DNA of 42,515 nt, taken from assembly GCA_024276655.1 (NCBI GenBank), contig JAJRWU010000106.1:1-42515 (forward strand). The letters are read 5' to 3'. Source of the stretch: Planctomycetota bacterium (lineage in GTDB: Bacteria > Planctomycetota > Planctomycetia > Pirellulales > Pirellulaceae). Every line of letters starts with the position of its first letter. Position 1 is the stretch's first letter. Made by a program: the position numbers and the translations under genes. Shown piece by piece: positions 8,458 to 17,838 of the stretch. The notes under the pieces are model-generated. The model did no database searches, was not told the origin of the DNA, and saw only the letters and a program-made list of their open reading frames with translations.

Positions 8458-9423
8458 ATGACGACGCATTCAAACCGCCGCCAGTGGCTTTCCAATATAT
8501 CTTGCACGGCGGCGTTGGGCGCTGCCGGCGCGGTGCTCGCGCAAACAACAACAGCCGCCGCCGAAACGGCAGACCAGACAACGCAAGAAAAACTTCGCTA
8601 TTGCCTCAACACCAGCACGTTGCGGGGCCACAAATTGACCCTGGTGGAGGAAATCGAAATTGCCGCGGAAGCCGGATACGACGGCATCGAACCCTGGATG
8701 GGCGAAATCAACCAGCACCAAAAGGCGGGTGGCAGTCTAAATGACTTGCGCAAACGCATTGCCGACGCCGGGCTGAAAGTCGAGAGCGCGATCGGCTTCG
8801 CGCGTTGGATTGTCGACGACCCCGAAGCCCGCCGCCAAGGTCTCGAAGCCGCCCGCCGAGATATGGACATGCTGCGCCAAATTGGCGGAACGCGCATTGC
8901 CGCGCCGCCCACCGGCGCCACCAAGCAAACCGGCTTCGATCTATTCGCCGCCGCCAGCCGCTATGCCGACTTATGCGCGGTGGGCGAGCAGATGGGCGTC
9001 ACGCCGCAACTCGAGGTTTGGGGGTTTTCCAAAACGCTGAGCCGTTTGGGAGAAACGGCCTTGGTGGCAATTGAAAGCGGTCGCGCCGACGCCTGCATTC
9101 TGCCCGACGTGTATCATATCTATAAGGGCGGGTCCGACTTCAACGGTTTCCGACTGCTCAACGCCGCCAAGATTCACGTCTTGCACATGAACGATTATCC
9201 GGCGGACCCCCCGCGCGAGACCATCTCGGACGCCGACCGCGTCTATCCTGGCGATGGCGTCGCGCCACTGAACGACATTTTGCAAACCCTCACCGCCAAC
9301 GGCTTTCGCGGCGCCCTTTCGTTGGAACTTTTCAACCGCACTTATTGGAAGCGCGACGCGAGGCAAGTCGCGCGAACCGGGTTGGAAAAAATGCGCGCCG
9401 CGGTGCATAACGCGCTGGGGTAA
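8458..9423 (+). CDS. Exported sugar phosphate isomerase/epimerase-like TIM-barrel protein
   Basis: Start ATG 8458 is preferred over a TTG at 8386, because it begins directly with a Tat-type export signal: MTTHSNRRQWL, a hydrophobic stretch, then AQTTTAAAE. The mature part has the AP endonuclease 2/xylose isomerase-like barrel pattern: LVEEIEIAAEAGYDGIEPW, then HVLHMNDYP and a late GALSLELFN strand. Those segments usually supply the His, Asp and Glu metal ligands. At 321 residues it is normal for planctomycete exported members, which probably act on periplasmic sugars or inositols. It appears monocistronic. The substrate is not predictable. Confidence 0.88.
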   Translation: MTTHSNRRQWLSNISCTAALGAAGAVLAQTTTAAAETADQTTQEKLRYCLNTSTLRGHKLTLVEEIEIAAEAGYDGIEPWMGEINQHQKAGGSLNDLRKRIADAGLKVESAIGFARWIVDDPEARRQGLEAARRDMDMLRQIGGTRIAAPPTGATKQTGFDLFAAASRYADLCAVGEQMGVTPQLEVWGFSKTLSRLGETALVAIESGRADACILPDVYHIYKGGSDFNGFRLLNAAKIHVLHMNDYPADPPRETISDADRVYPGDGVAPLNDILQTLTANGFRGALSLELFNRTYWKRDARQVARTGLEKMRAAVHNALG

Positions 9424-9433
9424 CTTCGGGAAA

Positions 9434-9649
9434 TTGTCAATAGTTATTTGTCAATCGTCATTTGTCATTGAAGGGAGTGATGGCGCCCGTTGCGTTCCGG
9501 CGCACCGCAGGCGCCGAATTACGAGTGGAGCCGGCGCGCCGAAAGAAATGCTGGCGTTGTTCATTGGGCAAAGGCAATAGAATCATCGGCGAATTATCCG
9601 TTGGTTGCCGCCGAATGCCAAATGACAATTGACAAATAACTATTGATAA
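9434..9649. repeat. Inverted-repeat element with TTGTCAATAGTTATTTGTCA arms
   Basis: A 37-nt arm at 9434-9470 is the reverse complement of 9613-9649 at 33 of 37 positions. About 142 bp of GC-rich, apparently noncoding DNA lies between them. The arms consist of near-repeats of CAATTGACAAAT/CATTTGTCATTG. The length and the long imperfect terminal repeats suit a MITE-like insertion. No target-site duplication is obvious. Confidence 0.7.
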
Positions 9650-9883
9650 ATGAGGTTTAAGTCTTCTCAATGAACGAGCGGGATGTCGGCTACACCCGGA
9701 AGACACAAAGACTCTCCGCGTTCGTTTTAATCGGTGCAATCGTCAATGCGGCGGCGGCCGACGCATGCTATGTTTCGTTATTGGCTTAGAGCCATGCAGC
9801 GTTTTAGAGCCACACTTGGTCTGCACATGGTTTGTGCGGCCGCGAAACCAACCTCTCCCTCCTGTAGTCGGTGTTTGCTGGTC
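9650..9883. other. Leader region of the NatA-like gene
   Basis: The frame is open from 9734, but the translation before the ATG at 9884 has no similarity to ABC ATPases and an odd composition. I treat it as untranslated leader. No terminator or riboswitch was recognised. Confidence 0.4.
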
Positions 9884-10669
9884 ATGATTCACGTGCGAGA
9901 GTTAACAAAATCGTACACCGACATGGCGCAAGGTCGGAACGTAGCCTTGGCGGGCATCAGTTTCGACGTAATGCCCGGCCAGATTTATGGATTACTCGGC
10001 CCCAACGGCGCCGGAAAAACAACAGCGCTGCGAATTCTCAGCACGGTGCTTCAGCCCAGCGGCGGAGCGGCGACCGTGAACGGGTACAATGTCGTCACGC
10101 AACCGGCCCAAGTGCGGCGGCAACTCGGTTTCGTCAGTGCGAACACCGCTGTTTATGACCGCATGACCGGCTGGGAAATGGTTGAATACTTTGGCCGTTT
10201 GTATGGCTTGGACGACAATCTGCTGCGGAATCGGATGGAAGTGATTTTTGATCGTCTGCAGATGAACGAAATTCGCGATGTGCTCGGCGCCAAGATGTCG
10301 ACCGGCATGCAACAGAAGGTCTCGATTGCGCGAGCCATCGTGCATGATCCGCCGGTGTTGATTTTTGATGAAGCGACTTCGGGGCTTGACGTTTTGGTGG
10401 CCCGAGCGCTGCTGGGCACGGTTTCGGAACTGCGAGATCAGGGCAAGTGCATCGTTTTCTCGACGCACATCATGCGCGAGGCGGAGCGGCTGTGCGACAA
10501 AATAGCGATCATGCACCGCGGGCGTTTTCTGGCGGAAGGCGCGTTGGAGGAGTTACTCGAATCTCGGCAAGAGAACGATCTGGAAGAGCTGTTTTTTGGT
10601 TTGATTTCCCAGCACGACGAACGATGGCTGGCGGGCGCGTTTGAGACGCCGGCGAGTCGGAACGAATAG
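9884..10669 (+). CDS. ABC transporter ATP-binding protein, NatA-like
   Basis: The 261-residue ATPase starts [11 protein letters not shown], the standard first strand of ABC ATPases, which decides this start over upstream in-frame ones. Walker A is GPNGAGKTT, the signature is [13 protein letters not shown], and Walker B is [12 protein letters not shown]. The switch histidine is present in [14 protein letters not shown]. The pattern is that of NatA/CcmA exporters. The permease gene follows 6 bp after the stop, so the pair forms one operon and presumably one exporter. NatAB exports sodium in Bacillus, but that substrate should not be assumed here. Confidence 0.93.
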   Translation: MIHVRELTKSYTDMAQGRNVALAGISFDVMPGQIYGLLGPNGAGKTTALRILSTVLQPSGGAATVNGYNVVTQPAQVRRQLGFVSANTAVYDRMTGWEMVEYFGRLYGLDDNLLRNRMEVIFDRLQMNEIRDVLGAKMSTGMQQKVSIARAIVHDPPVLIFDEATSGLDVLVARALLGTVSELRDQGKCIVFSTHIMREAERLCDKIAIMHRGRFLAEGALEELLESRQENDLEELFFGLISQHDERWLAGAFETPASRNE

Positions 10670-10675
10670 AACGTT

Positions 10676-12856
10676 ATGAAGTGGTTGAACGTTAAGTTGA
10701 TATTCCAGCGGGAAGTGCGCGATCAACTGCGCGATCGCCGCACGATGTTCACTATTTTTGTGTTGCCGCTGTTGCTCTATCCGCTGATGGGCATGTCGAT
10801 GATGCAGGTCTCGCAGTTTCTGCGCGAGCACCCCACGAAAATTCTTGTTCTCGGCGCCGACCAACTCCCCGCGGAGCCGCGGTTGATTGAGGGAAATCGA
10901 TTTCTCAGCGAGTATTGTCTTAATCAAGACGACGCCCGCCTGCTGGAGCTTTCGCTGGGCGATGGCGAAGAGACGGGTTACTCCAAGGGAAAGCAGGCGT
11001 CGTTCGAACAACGCATGCAGGCGGTTATCGATCGAGGCGAATTCGACGCCGTGTTGGTCTTCCCGCCTGGGTTTGGTCGGCGTCTGGCGGATGCCGCGGC
11101 CGATTCCGGCGAAGTTCGCCAGCCGCAAGCCGATGCAATTCGACCAAGAATCTTTTACAACACCACCAAGGATAAATCTCGCATGGCGCACGACCGTATT
11201 TCGTTCGTGCTGCGCGCGTGGCGGGAACATATGGTGGCCGCGACACTGGCGCGAAACAAACTTCCCGCACTCACCACCCGACCCTTTCAGGTGGAATATC
11301 GAGACGTGGCGCCGGTGGCCAGCCGGCGAGCGGCGGTGTGGTCGAAGGTGTTGCCGTTTGTCGTTTTGATCTGGGCGCTAACGGGCGCCTTTTACCCCGC
11401 GATCGATCTGTGCGCCGGCGAAAAAGAGCGCGGCACCTTGGAAACGCTGTTGTGCAGCCCGGCCGGTCGTAACGAAATTGTGTTTGGGAAACTGGCCACC
11501 GTGATGGTGTTCAGCATGGCCACCGCGCTGCTGAACTTGCTCGTGATGAGCGGCACGGCCACGTTTGCCGTCCGCCAACTGGAGGCGTCGGCGGGCCAGC
11601 CGTTGGCGATTGGCTCGCCTCCGCTCTCGGCGATTTGGTTGCTGGTGCTGGCCTTGGTTCCGCTTTCGGCTTTGTTCAGCGCGTTGGCGTTGGGCATCGC
11701 CACGTTTGCTCGCAGCGCCAAAGAGGGGCAGTATTATCTGATGCCCCTGTTGATGATCACCCTGCCGCTGATGATGCTGCCGATGTTGCCGGCCGTCGAA
11801 CTCGACCTCGGCACCAGCCTGATTCCGGTTTCCGGCGTGATGCTCCTCCTGCGAGCCTTGATCGAGGGAGAATACGCGCGAGCCGCCCAATTCACACTGC
11901 CGGCGATGGGTGTCACGATTCTGTGTTGTCATTTCGCCATCCGCTGGGCGATCGATCAATTCAACAACGAAAGCGTGCTCTTTCGCGAAGGCGAGCGATG
12001 GCGGCTTGACTTGTGGATGAAGAACCTTATTTCGCAGCGAGAAGACACACCCACCTTCGCCGCCGCCATTATGTGTGGCGTGTTGATTCTCATGATGCGG
12101 TTTTTCTCCTCGATGATGGCTTCCACGCCTGGCCATTGGCAAGGTTTCGTGACCTCCACCTTGTTGGTGCAAATAGCGTTTATCGCCACGCCCGCGCTGT
12201 TGATGTCGATCATGCTGACCCGCCGTCCTCGCCGCACGTTGTTGCTGCAAATGCCGCACCTCGCCGCCATACCGGCCGCCATTGGGCTGGCGGTGGCGCT
12301 GCATCCCGCGGTGGTGAAGATGGGGGAATTCATCAGTTGGCTGTATCCGATGAGCGCGGAAACGACGCGTTTGCTGGAGCCGATTGGCGCCATGCTGAAC
12401 GAAGCGCCGCTTTCGGTGTTATTGCTGGCGATGGCGCTGGCGCCGGCCATTTGCGAGGAACTCGCCTTCCGAGGTTTTATCCTTTCGGGATTTCGCCACA
12501 TGGGGCATCGGCGGTCGGCCGTTTTGTTGAGCGCCGTTTTCTTTGGCGTCACGCATGGCATTTTGCAGCAGTCGATTTCCGCCACGGCGGTGGGCATGGT
12601 GCTGGGGTATTTGGCGGTGCAAACAGGTAGTTTGCTGCCTTGCATTCTGTTTCACTTCACGCACAACTCGCTGCTCCTGATCGCCGGCCGCCTGCCGAAT
12701 TCCGACTTGATTTACGATAAAACGACCGTCGTTCTGGGAACCTTGGCGGCGATCAGTATTTTGCTTTGGGTTCGCAGTTTGCCGAAGCATTATACCGATG
12801 AGGAAAAACGGCAGGGCGTGCTCGAACATCCGCAGCCCGCGCCAGTGATCAAATGA
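10676..12856 (+). CDS. NatB-like ABC permease fused to a CPBP intramembrane protease
   Basis: The 726-residue protein begins with an ABC-2 permease: one membrane segment near residue 25, a large extracytoplasmic loop (about 50-230), then several membrane segments with the typical EKERGTLETLLCSP motif near residue 250. The C-terminal 230 residues are a CPBP (CAAX protease/bacteriocin processing) domain. It has EELAFRG (EExxxR), FGVTHG (FxxxH) and HFTHNS as the three catalytic blocks, all intact. CPBP proteins are membrane-embedded metalloproteases. A fused protease could process what the exporter moves, or regulate the exporter; both are inference. I know this arrangement as recurrent in planctomycetes. 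Confidence 0.92.
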   Translation: MKWLNVKLIFQREVRDQLRDRRTMFTIFVLPLLLYPLMGMSMMQVSQFLREHPTKILVLGADQLPAEPRLIEGNRFLSEYCLNQDDARLLELSLGDGEETGYSKGKQASFEQRMQAVIDRGEFDAVLVFPPGFGRRLADAAADSGEVRQPQADAIRPRIFYNTTKDKSRMAHDRISFVLRAWREHMVAATLARNKLPALTTRPFQVEYRDVAPVASRRAAVWSKVLPFVVLIWALTGAFYPAIDLCAGEKERGTLETLLCSPAGRNEIVFGKLATVMVFSMATALLNLLVMSGTATFAVRQLEASAGQPLAIGSPPLSAIWLLVLALVPLSALFSALALGIATFARSAKEGQYYLMPLLMITLPLMMLPMLPAVELDLGTSLIPVSGVMLLLRALIEGEYARAAQFTLPAMGVTILCCHFAIRWAIDQFNNESVLFREGERWRLDLWMKNLISQREDTPTFAAAIMCGVLILMMRFFSSMMASTPGHWQGFVTSTLLVQIAFIATPALLMSIMLTRRPRRTLLLQMPHLAAIPAAIGLAVALHPAVVKMGEFISWLYPMSAETTRLLEPIGAMLNEAPLSVLLLAMALAPAICEELAFRGFILSGFRHMGHRRSAVLLSAVFFGVTHGILQQSISATAVGMVLGYLAVQTGSLLPCILFHFTHNSLLLIAGRLPNSDLIYDKTTVVLGTLAAISILLWVRSLPKHYTDEEKRQGVLEHPQPAPVIK

Positions 12857-12908
12857 CCGTGATCAAATGACAACAGACGCCTGCAAGCGTTGCTCAAGGC
12901 GTTTCCAT

Positions 12909-14159
12909 TCAAACAGCCGCCAATGCCCTGGGCGCCGGGAAGTTGGAGCAGAGTTCGCGTACGTCGTTTCGGATCGTCTCGATTGCGGCGGTGTTTTCAG
13001 GGTCGCGCAGCGCGGCGAGAATCCAACCGCCGATGCGGCGCATTTCCTCGACGCCCATGCCGCGCGAAGTGAGCGCCGGCGTGCCGATGCGAACGCCCGA
13101 AGGATCGACCGGCTTGCGTTCATCGTACGGAATCATGTTCTTGTTCACGGTAATTCCGCACTGGCCGAGCGAGGCTTCCGCGATTTTGCCGCCAATGCCC
13201 AGCGGTGTCACATCGACCAGCATCACGTGGTTGTCGGTGCCGCCGCTGACCAGGGTCAGTCCGCCGGCGGCGAGCGTGTCGGCCAGCGTTTTGGCGTTAT
13301 CGATCACGGCCTGGGCGTATTGCTTGAATTCCGGCAGCAACGCTTCACCAAAGCAAACCGCCTTGCCAGCCACGACATGCATCAACGGACCGCCCTGCAC
13401 GCCGGGAAAAACGCTGCGGTCAAGGTCCTTGGCGTATTCCTTTTTGCAGAGCACCATGCCCGCGCGTGGACCTCGCAGTGTTTTATGCGTGGTGGTGGCG
13501 ACAAAATCAGCCACTTCGGTCGGGTTATCGTGCAAGCCGGCCGCCACCAACCCGGCGTAGTGCGCCATGTCGACAAACAGCAAGGCGCCGCACTGGCGGG
13601 CGATGTCGGCGAACTTCGCATGGAAGATTTCCCGTGGATACGCGCTGGCGCCGGCCACGATCATTTTGGGCTTATGCTCCTTGGCCAAGCGGGCGACTTG
13701 ATCGAAGTCGATGCGATGCGTATCGGGCGTGACGCCGTAGCTGTGAAAGTCGTACAACTTTCCCGACGCATTGAGCCGCATGCCGTGCGTTAAATGGCCG
13801 CCGTGCGCCAAGTCGAGCCCCAACACGGAATCGCCCGGCTGGAGCATCGCCAGATAAACCGAAAAATTCGCCTGCGAGCCCGAATGCGGCTGCACGTTGG
13901 CGTGTTCGGCGCCGAACAATTTCTTGGCCCGCTCGCGAGCCAGATTTTCCACCACGTCCACATGTTCGCAGCCGCCGTAATAACGCCGGCCCGGATACCC
14001 TTCGGCGTATTTATTGGTGAGCACGCTGCCCACGGCCTGCATCACCGCCGGACTCGTATAATTTTCACTCGCGATCAATTCGAGTTCGTCTTGCTGGCGT
14101 TCTTCTTCCGCCAAAATAGCAGCCCAGATGTCAGGATCTTGTTGCGCCAGAGGATTCAT
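12909..14159 (-). CDS. glyA: Serine hydroxymethyltransferase
   Basis: The enzyme interconverts serine and glycine with tetrahydrofolate and is the main source of one-carbon units. From ATG 14159 the protein has 416 residues, the normal bacterial length; an upstream frame extension of 80 residues has no homologous character. Recognisable blocks are [39 protein letters not shown] and GGHLTHG. The PLP-lysine region is [14 protein letters not shown], followed by [12 protein letters not shown]. Nothing is missing. It is convergent with the transporter gene to its left and divergent from the zinc-ribbon gene to its right. Confidence 0.97.
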   Translation of the reverse strand: MNPLAQQDPDIWAAILAEEERQQDELELIASENYTSPAVMQAVGSVLTNKYAEGYPGRRYYGGCEHVDVVENLARERAKKLFGAEHANVQPHSGSQANFSVYLAMLQPGDSVLGLDLAHGGHLTHGMRLNASGKLYDFHSYGVTPDTHRIDFDQVARLAKEHKPKMIVAGASAYPREIFHAKFADIARQCGALLFVDMAHYAGLVAAGLHDNPTEVADFVATTTHKTLRGPRAGMVLCKKEYAKDLDRSVFPGVQGGPLMHVVAGKAVCFGEALLPEFKQYAQAVIDNAKTLADTLAAGGLTLVSGGTDNHVMLVDVTPLGIGGKIAEASLGQCGITVNKNMIPYDERKPVDPSGVRIGTPALTSRGMGVEEMRRIGGWILAALRDPENTAAIETIRNDVRELCSNFPAPRALAAV

Positions 14160-14398
14160 GCGATCACCGAAAAAAAGAAAAAACCGTTGCGGCCCATCCC
14201 GCCACTGTTGCGGCGGAACCTCCCGATTGTCGGCCGCGCGGGCGAATTCGTCAATTGGGCGCGGCGTTCGGGAACACACCAACGGCGCATGCGAAACGAG
14301 CGGTTCTTGCCGGAGGCGGCGTGGGCGGATACGATTCAAAGTAAAGACAAGGTAGTTCTGCTGCGCCGCGTGGCGGATGTTTGAGGTAAAAATCAGCA

Positions 14399-15496
14399 AT
14401 GCCCATTACGGTAGTTTGTTCCGCGCCGGTTCGCTACGATTCGGAGCAAAAGAAGTACATCGCTTGTGGACGCAAGCTGAAGGTGGCCGATAAACTGGCC
14501 GGCCGACGCGTAAAATGCCCCGACTGCGGCGGCGCGGTCGAAGTTCCGTCGGGCAAAACGCCAACGGCCAATGCGTCATCATCGGCTACTGCCGACAAAA
14601 CGGACCAATCCACGGACGACGATTGGCTCACCTTGGAGGCGGACGACGCTATCGTTACTCCGCAGGAATCGCCGCCGAAGAAAAAATCATCCAAAGAGAA
14701 ACGCGCTAAGCAAACCTCGGCGGCGAAGAAGTTTCCACGATCGGGAGAACCCACCGAATCGACTTCGCAGTCTGAAGCTCCGCAGTCTGCAACATCGCCC
14801 ACGCGTGCGTCGCCGTTCGATTCGTCTCGCCAGAGCGCGCCTCCCAGTGAGATGAAGCCTTGCCCCGGTTGTGGGGTGGACATGCCATTGCATGGCGTGC
14901 TCTGCGAAAATTGCGGCTACCACAACCTGCTCGACCGGCGTTTCGAGAAACTAGGCGATACGGAAGCCGAAGTGCTGGTTACCGGTTTCCGCCGGTGGTT
15001 GGGAAAGCGGCTCACTTCGGGGGAGTCGGCCGATACGATGATTTCCCTGGCGCCCTGGTGCTTGGCCGCCTTTGTCTTGGCGGTTTCAATACTCTTCTTC
15101 TTGATGTTGCGTTGGCCGGGCTTGGCCATTGCCGTAACGCCGTGGCTGGTGCTCTTCGGTGGAGGCTGGCTGGGCTTTTGGCCGCGCAACCCCTGGGAAT
15201 GGGTGTTGGCCTGGGGACGAAAATTCGGCTGGCGCAATTGGACTCCCGCCTTGCCGAAAGTAAAAATGCTCGACCTCCGCAAGGCCGATATCAATGACGC
15301 CGCCCTCATCGCGAGAGACGATCTCGCCGGCTTCGGCGCCATCGACCTGGAGGGAACGCCCATCACCGATGCCGGGCTGGCGCACTTGATCGAATATCGC
15401 AACCTGGGTTTTATCATTCTCAAAAAAACAAAAGTTAGCGAAGACGGCCTCTATCAAACCGAACAACGCATGCCGAACAGTTGGTTTTGGTATTAA
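14399..15496 (+). CDS. Zinc-ribbon membrane protein with a short leucine-rich C-terminus
   Basis: The 365-residue protein opens with a planctomycete zinc-ribbon signature ([17 protein letters not shown] followed by KCPDCGG). A long Ser/Thr/Pro/Lys linker (about 50-150) and a second ribbon ([20 protein letters not shown]) follow. Two or three membrane segments lie around residues 220-265. The C-terminus ([19 protein letters not shown]) reads like two leucine-rich repeats. It may anchor a protein assembly at the membrane through the ribbons. It ends 40 bp before the asparagine-synthetase-like gene and may be the first gene of that operon. No enzymatic motif is visible. Confidence 0.78.
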   Translation: MPITVVCSAPVRYDSEQKKYIACGRKLKVADKLAGRRVKCPDCGGAVEVPSGKTPTANASSSATADKTDQSTDDDWLTLEADDAIVTPQESPPKKKSSKEKRAKQTSAAKKFPRSGEPTESTSQSEAPQSATSPTRASPFDSSRQSAPPSEMKPCPGCGVDMPLHGVLCENCGYHNLLDRRFEKLGDTEAEVLVTGFRRWLGKRLTSGESADTMISLAPWCLAAFVLAVSILFFLMLRWPGLAIAVTPWLVLFGGGWLGFWPRNPWEWVLAWGRKFGWRNWTPALPKVKMLDLRKADINDAALIARDDLAGFGAIDLEGTPITDAGLAHLIEYRNLGFIILKKTKVSEDGLYQTEQRMPNSWFWY

Positions 15497-15536
15497 GTGC
15501 GGTAAACGCAACACTACTACTCAGAAAGAACACGCC

Positions 15537-16883
15537 ATGGCATTTGTCGCGCTGGTCGAACGCATGATCGACTTACTCGACCCCCAAGCGAATCTGCTCT
15601 TGAACGCTACGCTTGAACAGGCGACCGCGGCGGTGCGCAGCGGCGACGCGGCGAAAATCGCCAAGCTGGAAGGGCAGTTCGCCTTGCTCGCCAAGGATGG
15701 GCAAACCGTTCGCATGGCGCGCACGCTGGGTCGGCCGATGCGATATTTTCTCGCCAAGCAAGCGGCCGGGCCGTGTCTGATCGTGGCCGAACGCATTGAT
15801 GAAATCAAACAGCAACTCGTCGAGATGGGGCTGGCCGATCAGTTCCATCCTTCCTACACCCGCATGGTTCCGGCGCATCATCTGCTGGAGTTGCGTTTGA
15901 TCGGCTGCCCCGACCCACAACCAACCTGCACGCGTTTTGTCGCCCCGCAACGTAACCGGTTGCCGGCCGATATCAACAGCATCGGCCAAGCATACATCGG
16001 CGCCGTGGCGCATGTTTGCCAAGCCTGGCTCGATCAACTCGACGAACAGGAACCGATCGGCGTGCTGTTTTCCGGCGGCGTCGATAGCGGAGCGCTGTTT
16101 CTGATTCTCCACCATTTGATTCTGCAAAGAGGGCAGTCGCCGGCAAGGCTGAAGGCCTTCACGCTCTCGGTCGGCGGCCAGCCGTCTGATTCCCAACAGG
16201 CCGATTCCCAACAGGCCCGGGAGTTCCTCCGCGCGCTCGACTTGGAGCTTTTCCTCGAAGTGGTGCAAGTCGGCGGCGATGCGATCAACCTGCGCGAAAC
16301 AGTTCGCACGATTGAAGATTATAAACCGCTTGATGTGCAAGCCGCCGCCATGGGTTTGACGCTGTGCCGCGCGATTCGGCGGCGGTATCCCGATTGGCGT
16401 GTGTTGGTCGATGGCGATGGCGGCGACGAAAACTTAAAAGACTACCCGATTCACGAGAACCCCGAACTGACCATTCGCAGCGTGCTCAACAATTTGATGC
16501 TGTACCAGGAAGGTTGGGGCGTCGACGCGGTCAAACATTCGCTGACCTACAGCGGCGGCCAAAGCCGGGGGCACGTCCGCACGTACGCGCCGGCTCGCAG
16601 TTGTGGATTCAGCGGCTTCAGTCCTTTCGCCGAACCTTCGGTGGTGGGTGTCGCGGAGGGTATTCCTTTCATCGAACTCACCGATTGGGATGAACAACGG
16701 CTGTACGCGTTGAAAGGTCAAATCGTGGCGGCGGGCGTGGAGGCGTTGACCGGCATGAAGATGCCCATCTTCGAAAAGCGGCGTTTTCAACGCGGCGCCG
16801 TCGATGCCGAACGCTTCACAAATCTCTTCCCCGCGAATGAAGAGGCCGTGTATCGCCGCATGTTTTCCGAGCTTCATGGCTGA
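15537..16883 (+). CDS. Asparagine-synthetase-like ATP-dependent amide-forming enzyme without glutaminase nucleophile
   Basis: The 448-residue protein has the synthetase half of the AsnB family. The PP-loop VLFSGGVDSGALF (SGGVDS at 179-184) binds ATP and VLVDGDGGDE (about 290-298) corresponds to the conserved second block. The N-terminus starts MAFVALV, not the MCG of Ntn glutaminases. Only the second half of that domain remains (LEGQFALLAKDG, then RPMRYFL and VAERIDE). It should therefore activate a carboxylate with ATP and use ammonia or another amine, as beta-lactam synthetase does. A 15-bp tandem duplication near 16187-16216 gives DSQQADSQQA. It overlaps the next gene by 8 bp. Confidence 0.82.
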   Translation: MAFVALVERMIDLLDPQANLLLNATLEQATAAVRSGDAAKIAKLEGQFALLAKDGQTVRMARTLGRPMRYFLAKQAAGPCLIVAERIDEIKQQLVEMGLADQFHPSYTRMVPAHHLLELRLIGCPDPQPTCTRFVAPQRNRLPADINSIGQAYIGAVAHVCQAWLDQLDEQEPIGVLFSGGVDSGALFLILHHLILQRGQSPARLKAFTLSVGGQPSDSQQADSQQAREFLRALDLELFLEVVQVGGDAINLRETVRTIEDYKPLDVQAAAMGLTLCRAIRRRYPDWRVLVDGDGGDENLKDYPIHENPELTIRSVLNNLMLYQEGWGVDAVKHSLTYSGGQSRGHVRTYAPARSCGFSGFSPFAEPSVVGVAEGIPFIELTDWDEQRLYALKGQIVAAGVEALTGMKMPIFEKRRFQRGAVDAERFTNLFPANEEAVYRRMFSELHG

Positions 16884-17838
16884 CCGTCTTTTGATTCCCA
16901 CACGCGAAATTTTGGCCGCTCGCGGCGGCAAGTCGGCCGTTGATACGGCGCGGCCGTACGCCTTTCACGTGGAGCCGGAATGCGCCGCCGACGGAAGCGT
17001 CGTGCAAGTCGCGACGATCTTCCTCACCAATCGCGAATGCCCGCTGCGTTGTTTGATGTGCGACCTCTGGCGCAACACGACCGACGAAACAGTTCCCGTT
17101 GGCGCCGTGGCGGGGCAAATCGAATATGCGTTGGAGCATCTCGGCCCCGCCCAGCAGATCAAACTTTATAACAGCGGCAACTTTTCCGACCCAGCCGCCA
17201 TCCCTCCCGCCGACTACGAAAAAATCGCCCAGCATGTGGCGCCGTTTCAGCGGGTGATTGTGGAAAACCATCCAAAGTTTTGTGGCCAGCGGCTGTTGCA
17301 GTTTCAAAAGTTACTCGCCCCGCCGCTGGAAGTGGCGCTCGGTTTGGAAACCATCGATCCTCGCGTGCTGCCGCGTTTGAACAAGGCCATGACGCTCGAC
17401 GACTTCGCCGCTTCGGCGGCCTTCCTTCGGCGGAGCAACATCGGCGTGCGGGCCTTCATTCTGCTGCGTCCTCCCTACCAAACGGAAGAAGAGGGTGTTG
17501 CCTGGGCGTTGCGGTCAATTGCCTGGGCGTTTGAAGTCGGCGTGCAGTGTTGCGCGGTCATTCCCACGCGCGCCGGCAACGGCGTGATGGAGCAACTGGC
17601 AACGCAGGGAAATTACGCACCGCCCACGCTGGCGTCGCTGGAAAAAGTGTTGGAGGAAGGTTTGAACCCCGCGCGCGGACGGGTGTTTGTCGACCTCTGG
17701 GACGTCGAACGATTCTTTGCCTGCACTCTTTGCGGTCCGCGCCGCGCACAACGGCTCGCCGAGATGAATCTGCGGCAGGTCGTGCTGCCACGCGTCGCGA
17801 CCGACTGCCCCTGCCAAAGCGAAACGAGCGGCGCATGA
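16876..17838 (+). CDS. Radical SAM enzyme, possibly related to the RaSEA/TIGR01210 type
   Basis: ATG 16876 lies inside the end of the preceding gene (ATGGCTGA overlap), giving 320 residues and coupled translation. The cluster motif NRECPLRCLMCDLW carries C55, C59 and C62 (CxxxCxxC). Strands IKLYNSGNFSDP and RVIVENHPKF resemble the family that includes the archaeosine-forming radical SAM enzyme. I hold that resemblance as moderate, since it is from memory of the pattern. The C-terminus has FFACTLCG (C283, C286) and ATDCPC (C311, C313), enough for an additional Fe-S or zinc site. The next gene overlaps by 4 bp. The substrate is unknown. Confidence 0.85.
   Translation: MADRLLIPTREILAARGGKSAVDTARPYAFHVEPECAADGSVVQVATIFLTNRECPLRCLMCDLWRNTTDETVPVGAVAGQIEYALEHLGPAQQIKLYNSGNFSDPAAIPPADYEKIAQHVAPFQRVIVENHPKFCGQRLLQFQKLLAPPLEVALGLETIDPRVLPRLNKAMTLDDFAASAAFLRRSNIGVRAFILLRPPYQTEEEGVAWALRSIAWAFEVGVQCCAVIPTRAGNGVMEQLATQGNYAPPTLASLEKVLEEGLNPARGRVFVDLWDVERFFACTLCGPRRAQRLAEMNLRQVVLPRVATDCPCQSETSGA

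Noticed and set aside
11378-12304. Long leftward ORF opposite the NatB-CPBP fusion
   Set aside because: The composition is Gln/Arg/His-rich with no motif, while the rightward frame holds a complete conserved permease.
12867-13793. Long rightward ORF across glyA
   Set aside because: It is antisense to a fully conserved serine hydroxymethyltransferase and has no family character.
14160-14399. Longer N-terminus for glyA
   Set aside because: The 80 upstream residues are Arg/Pro-rich and unlike any [14 protein letters not shown] gives the normal 416 residues.
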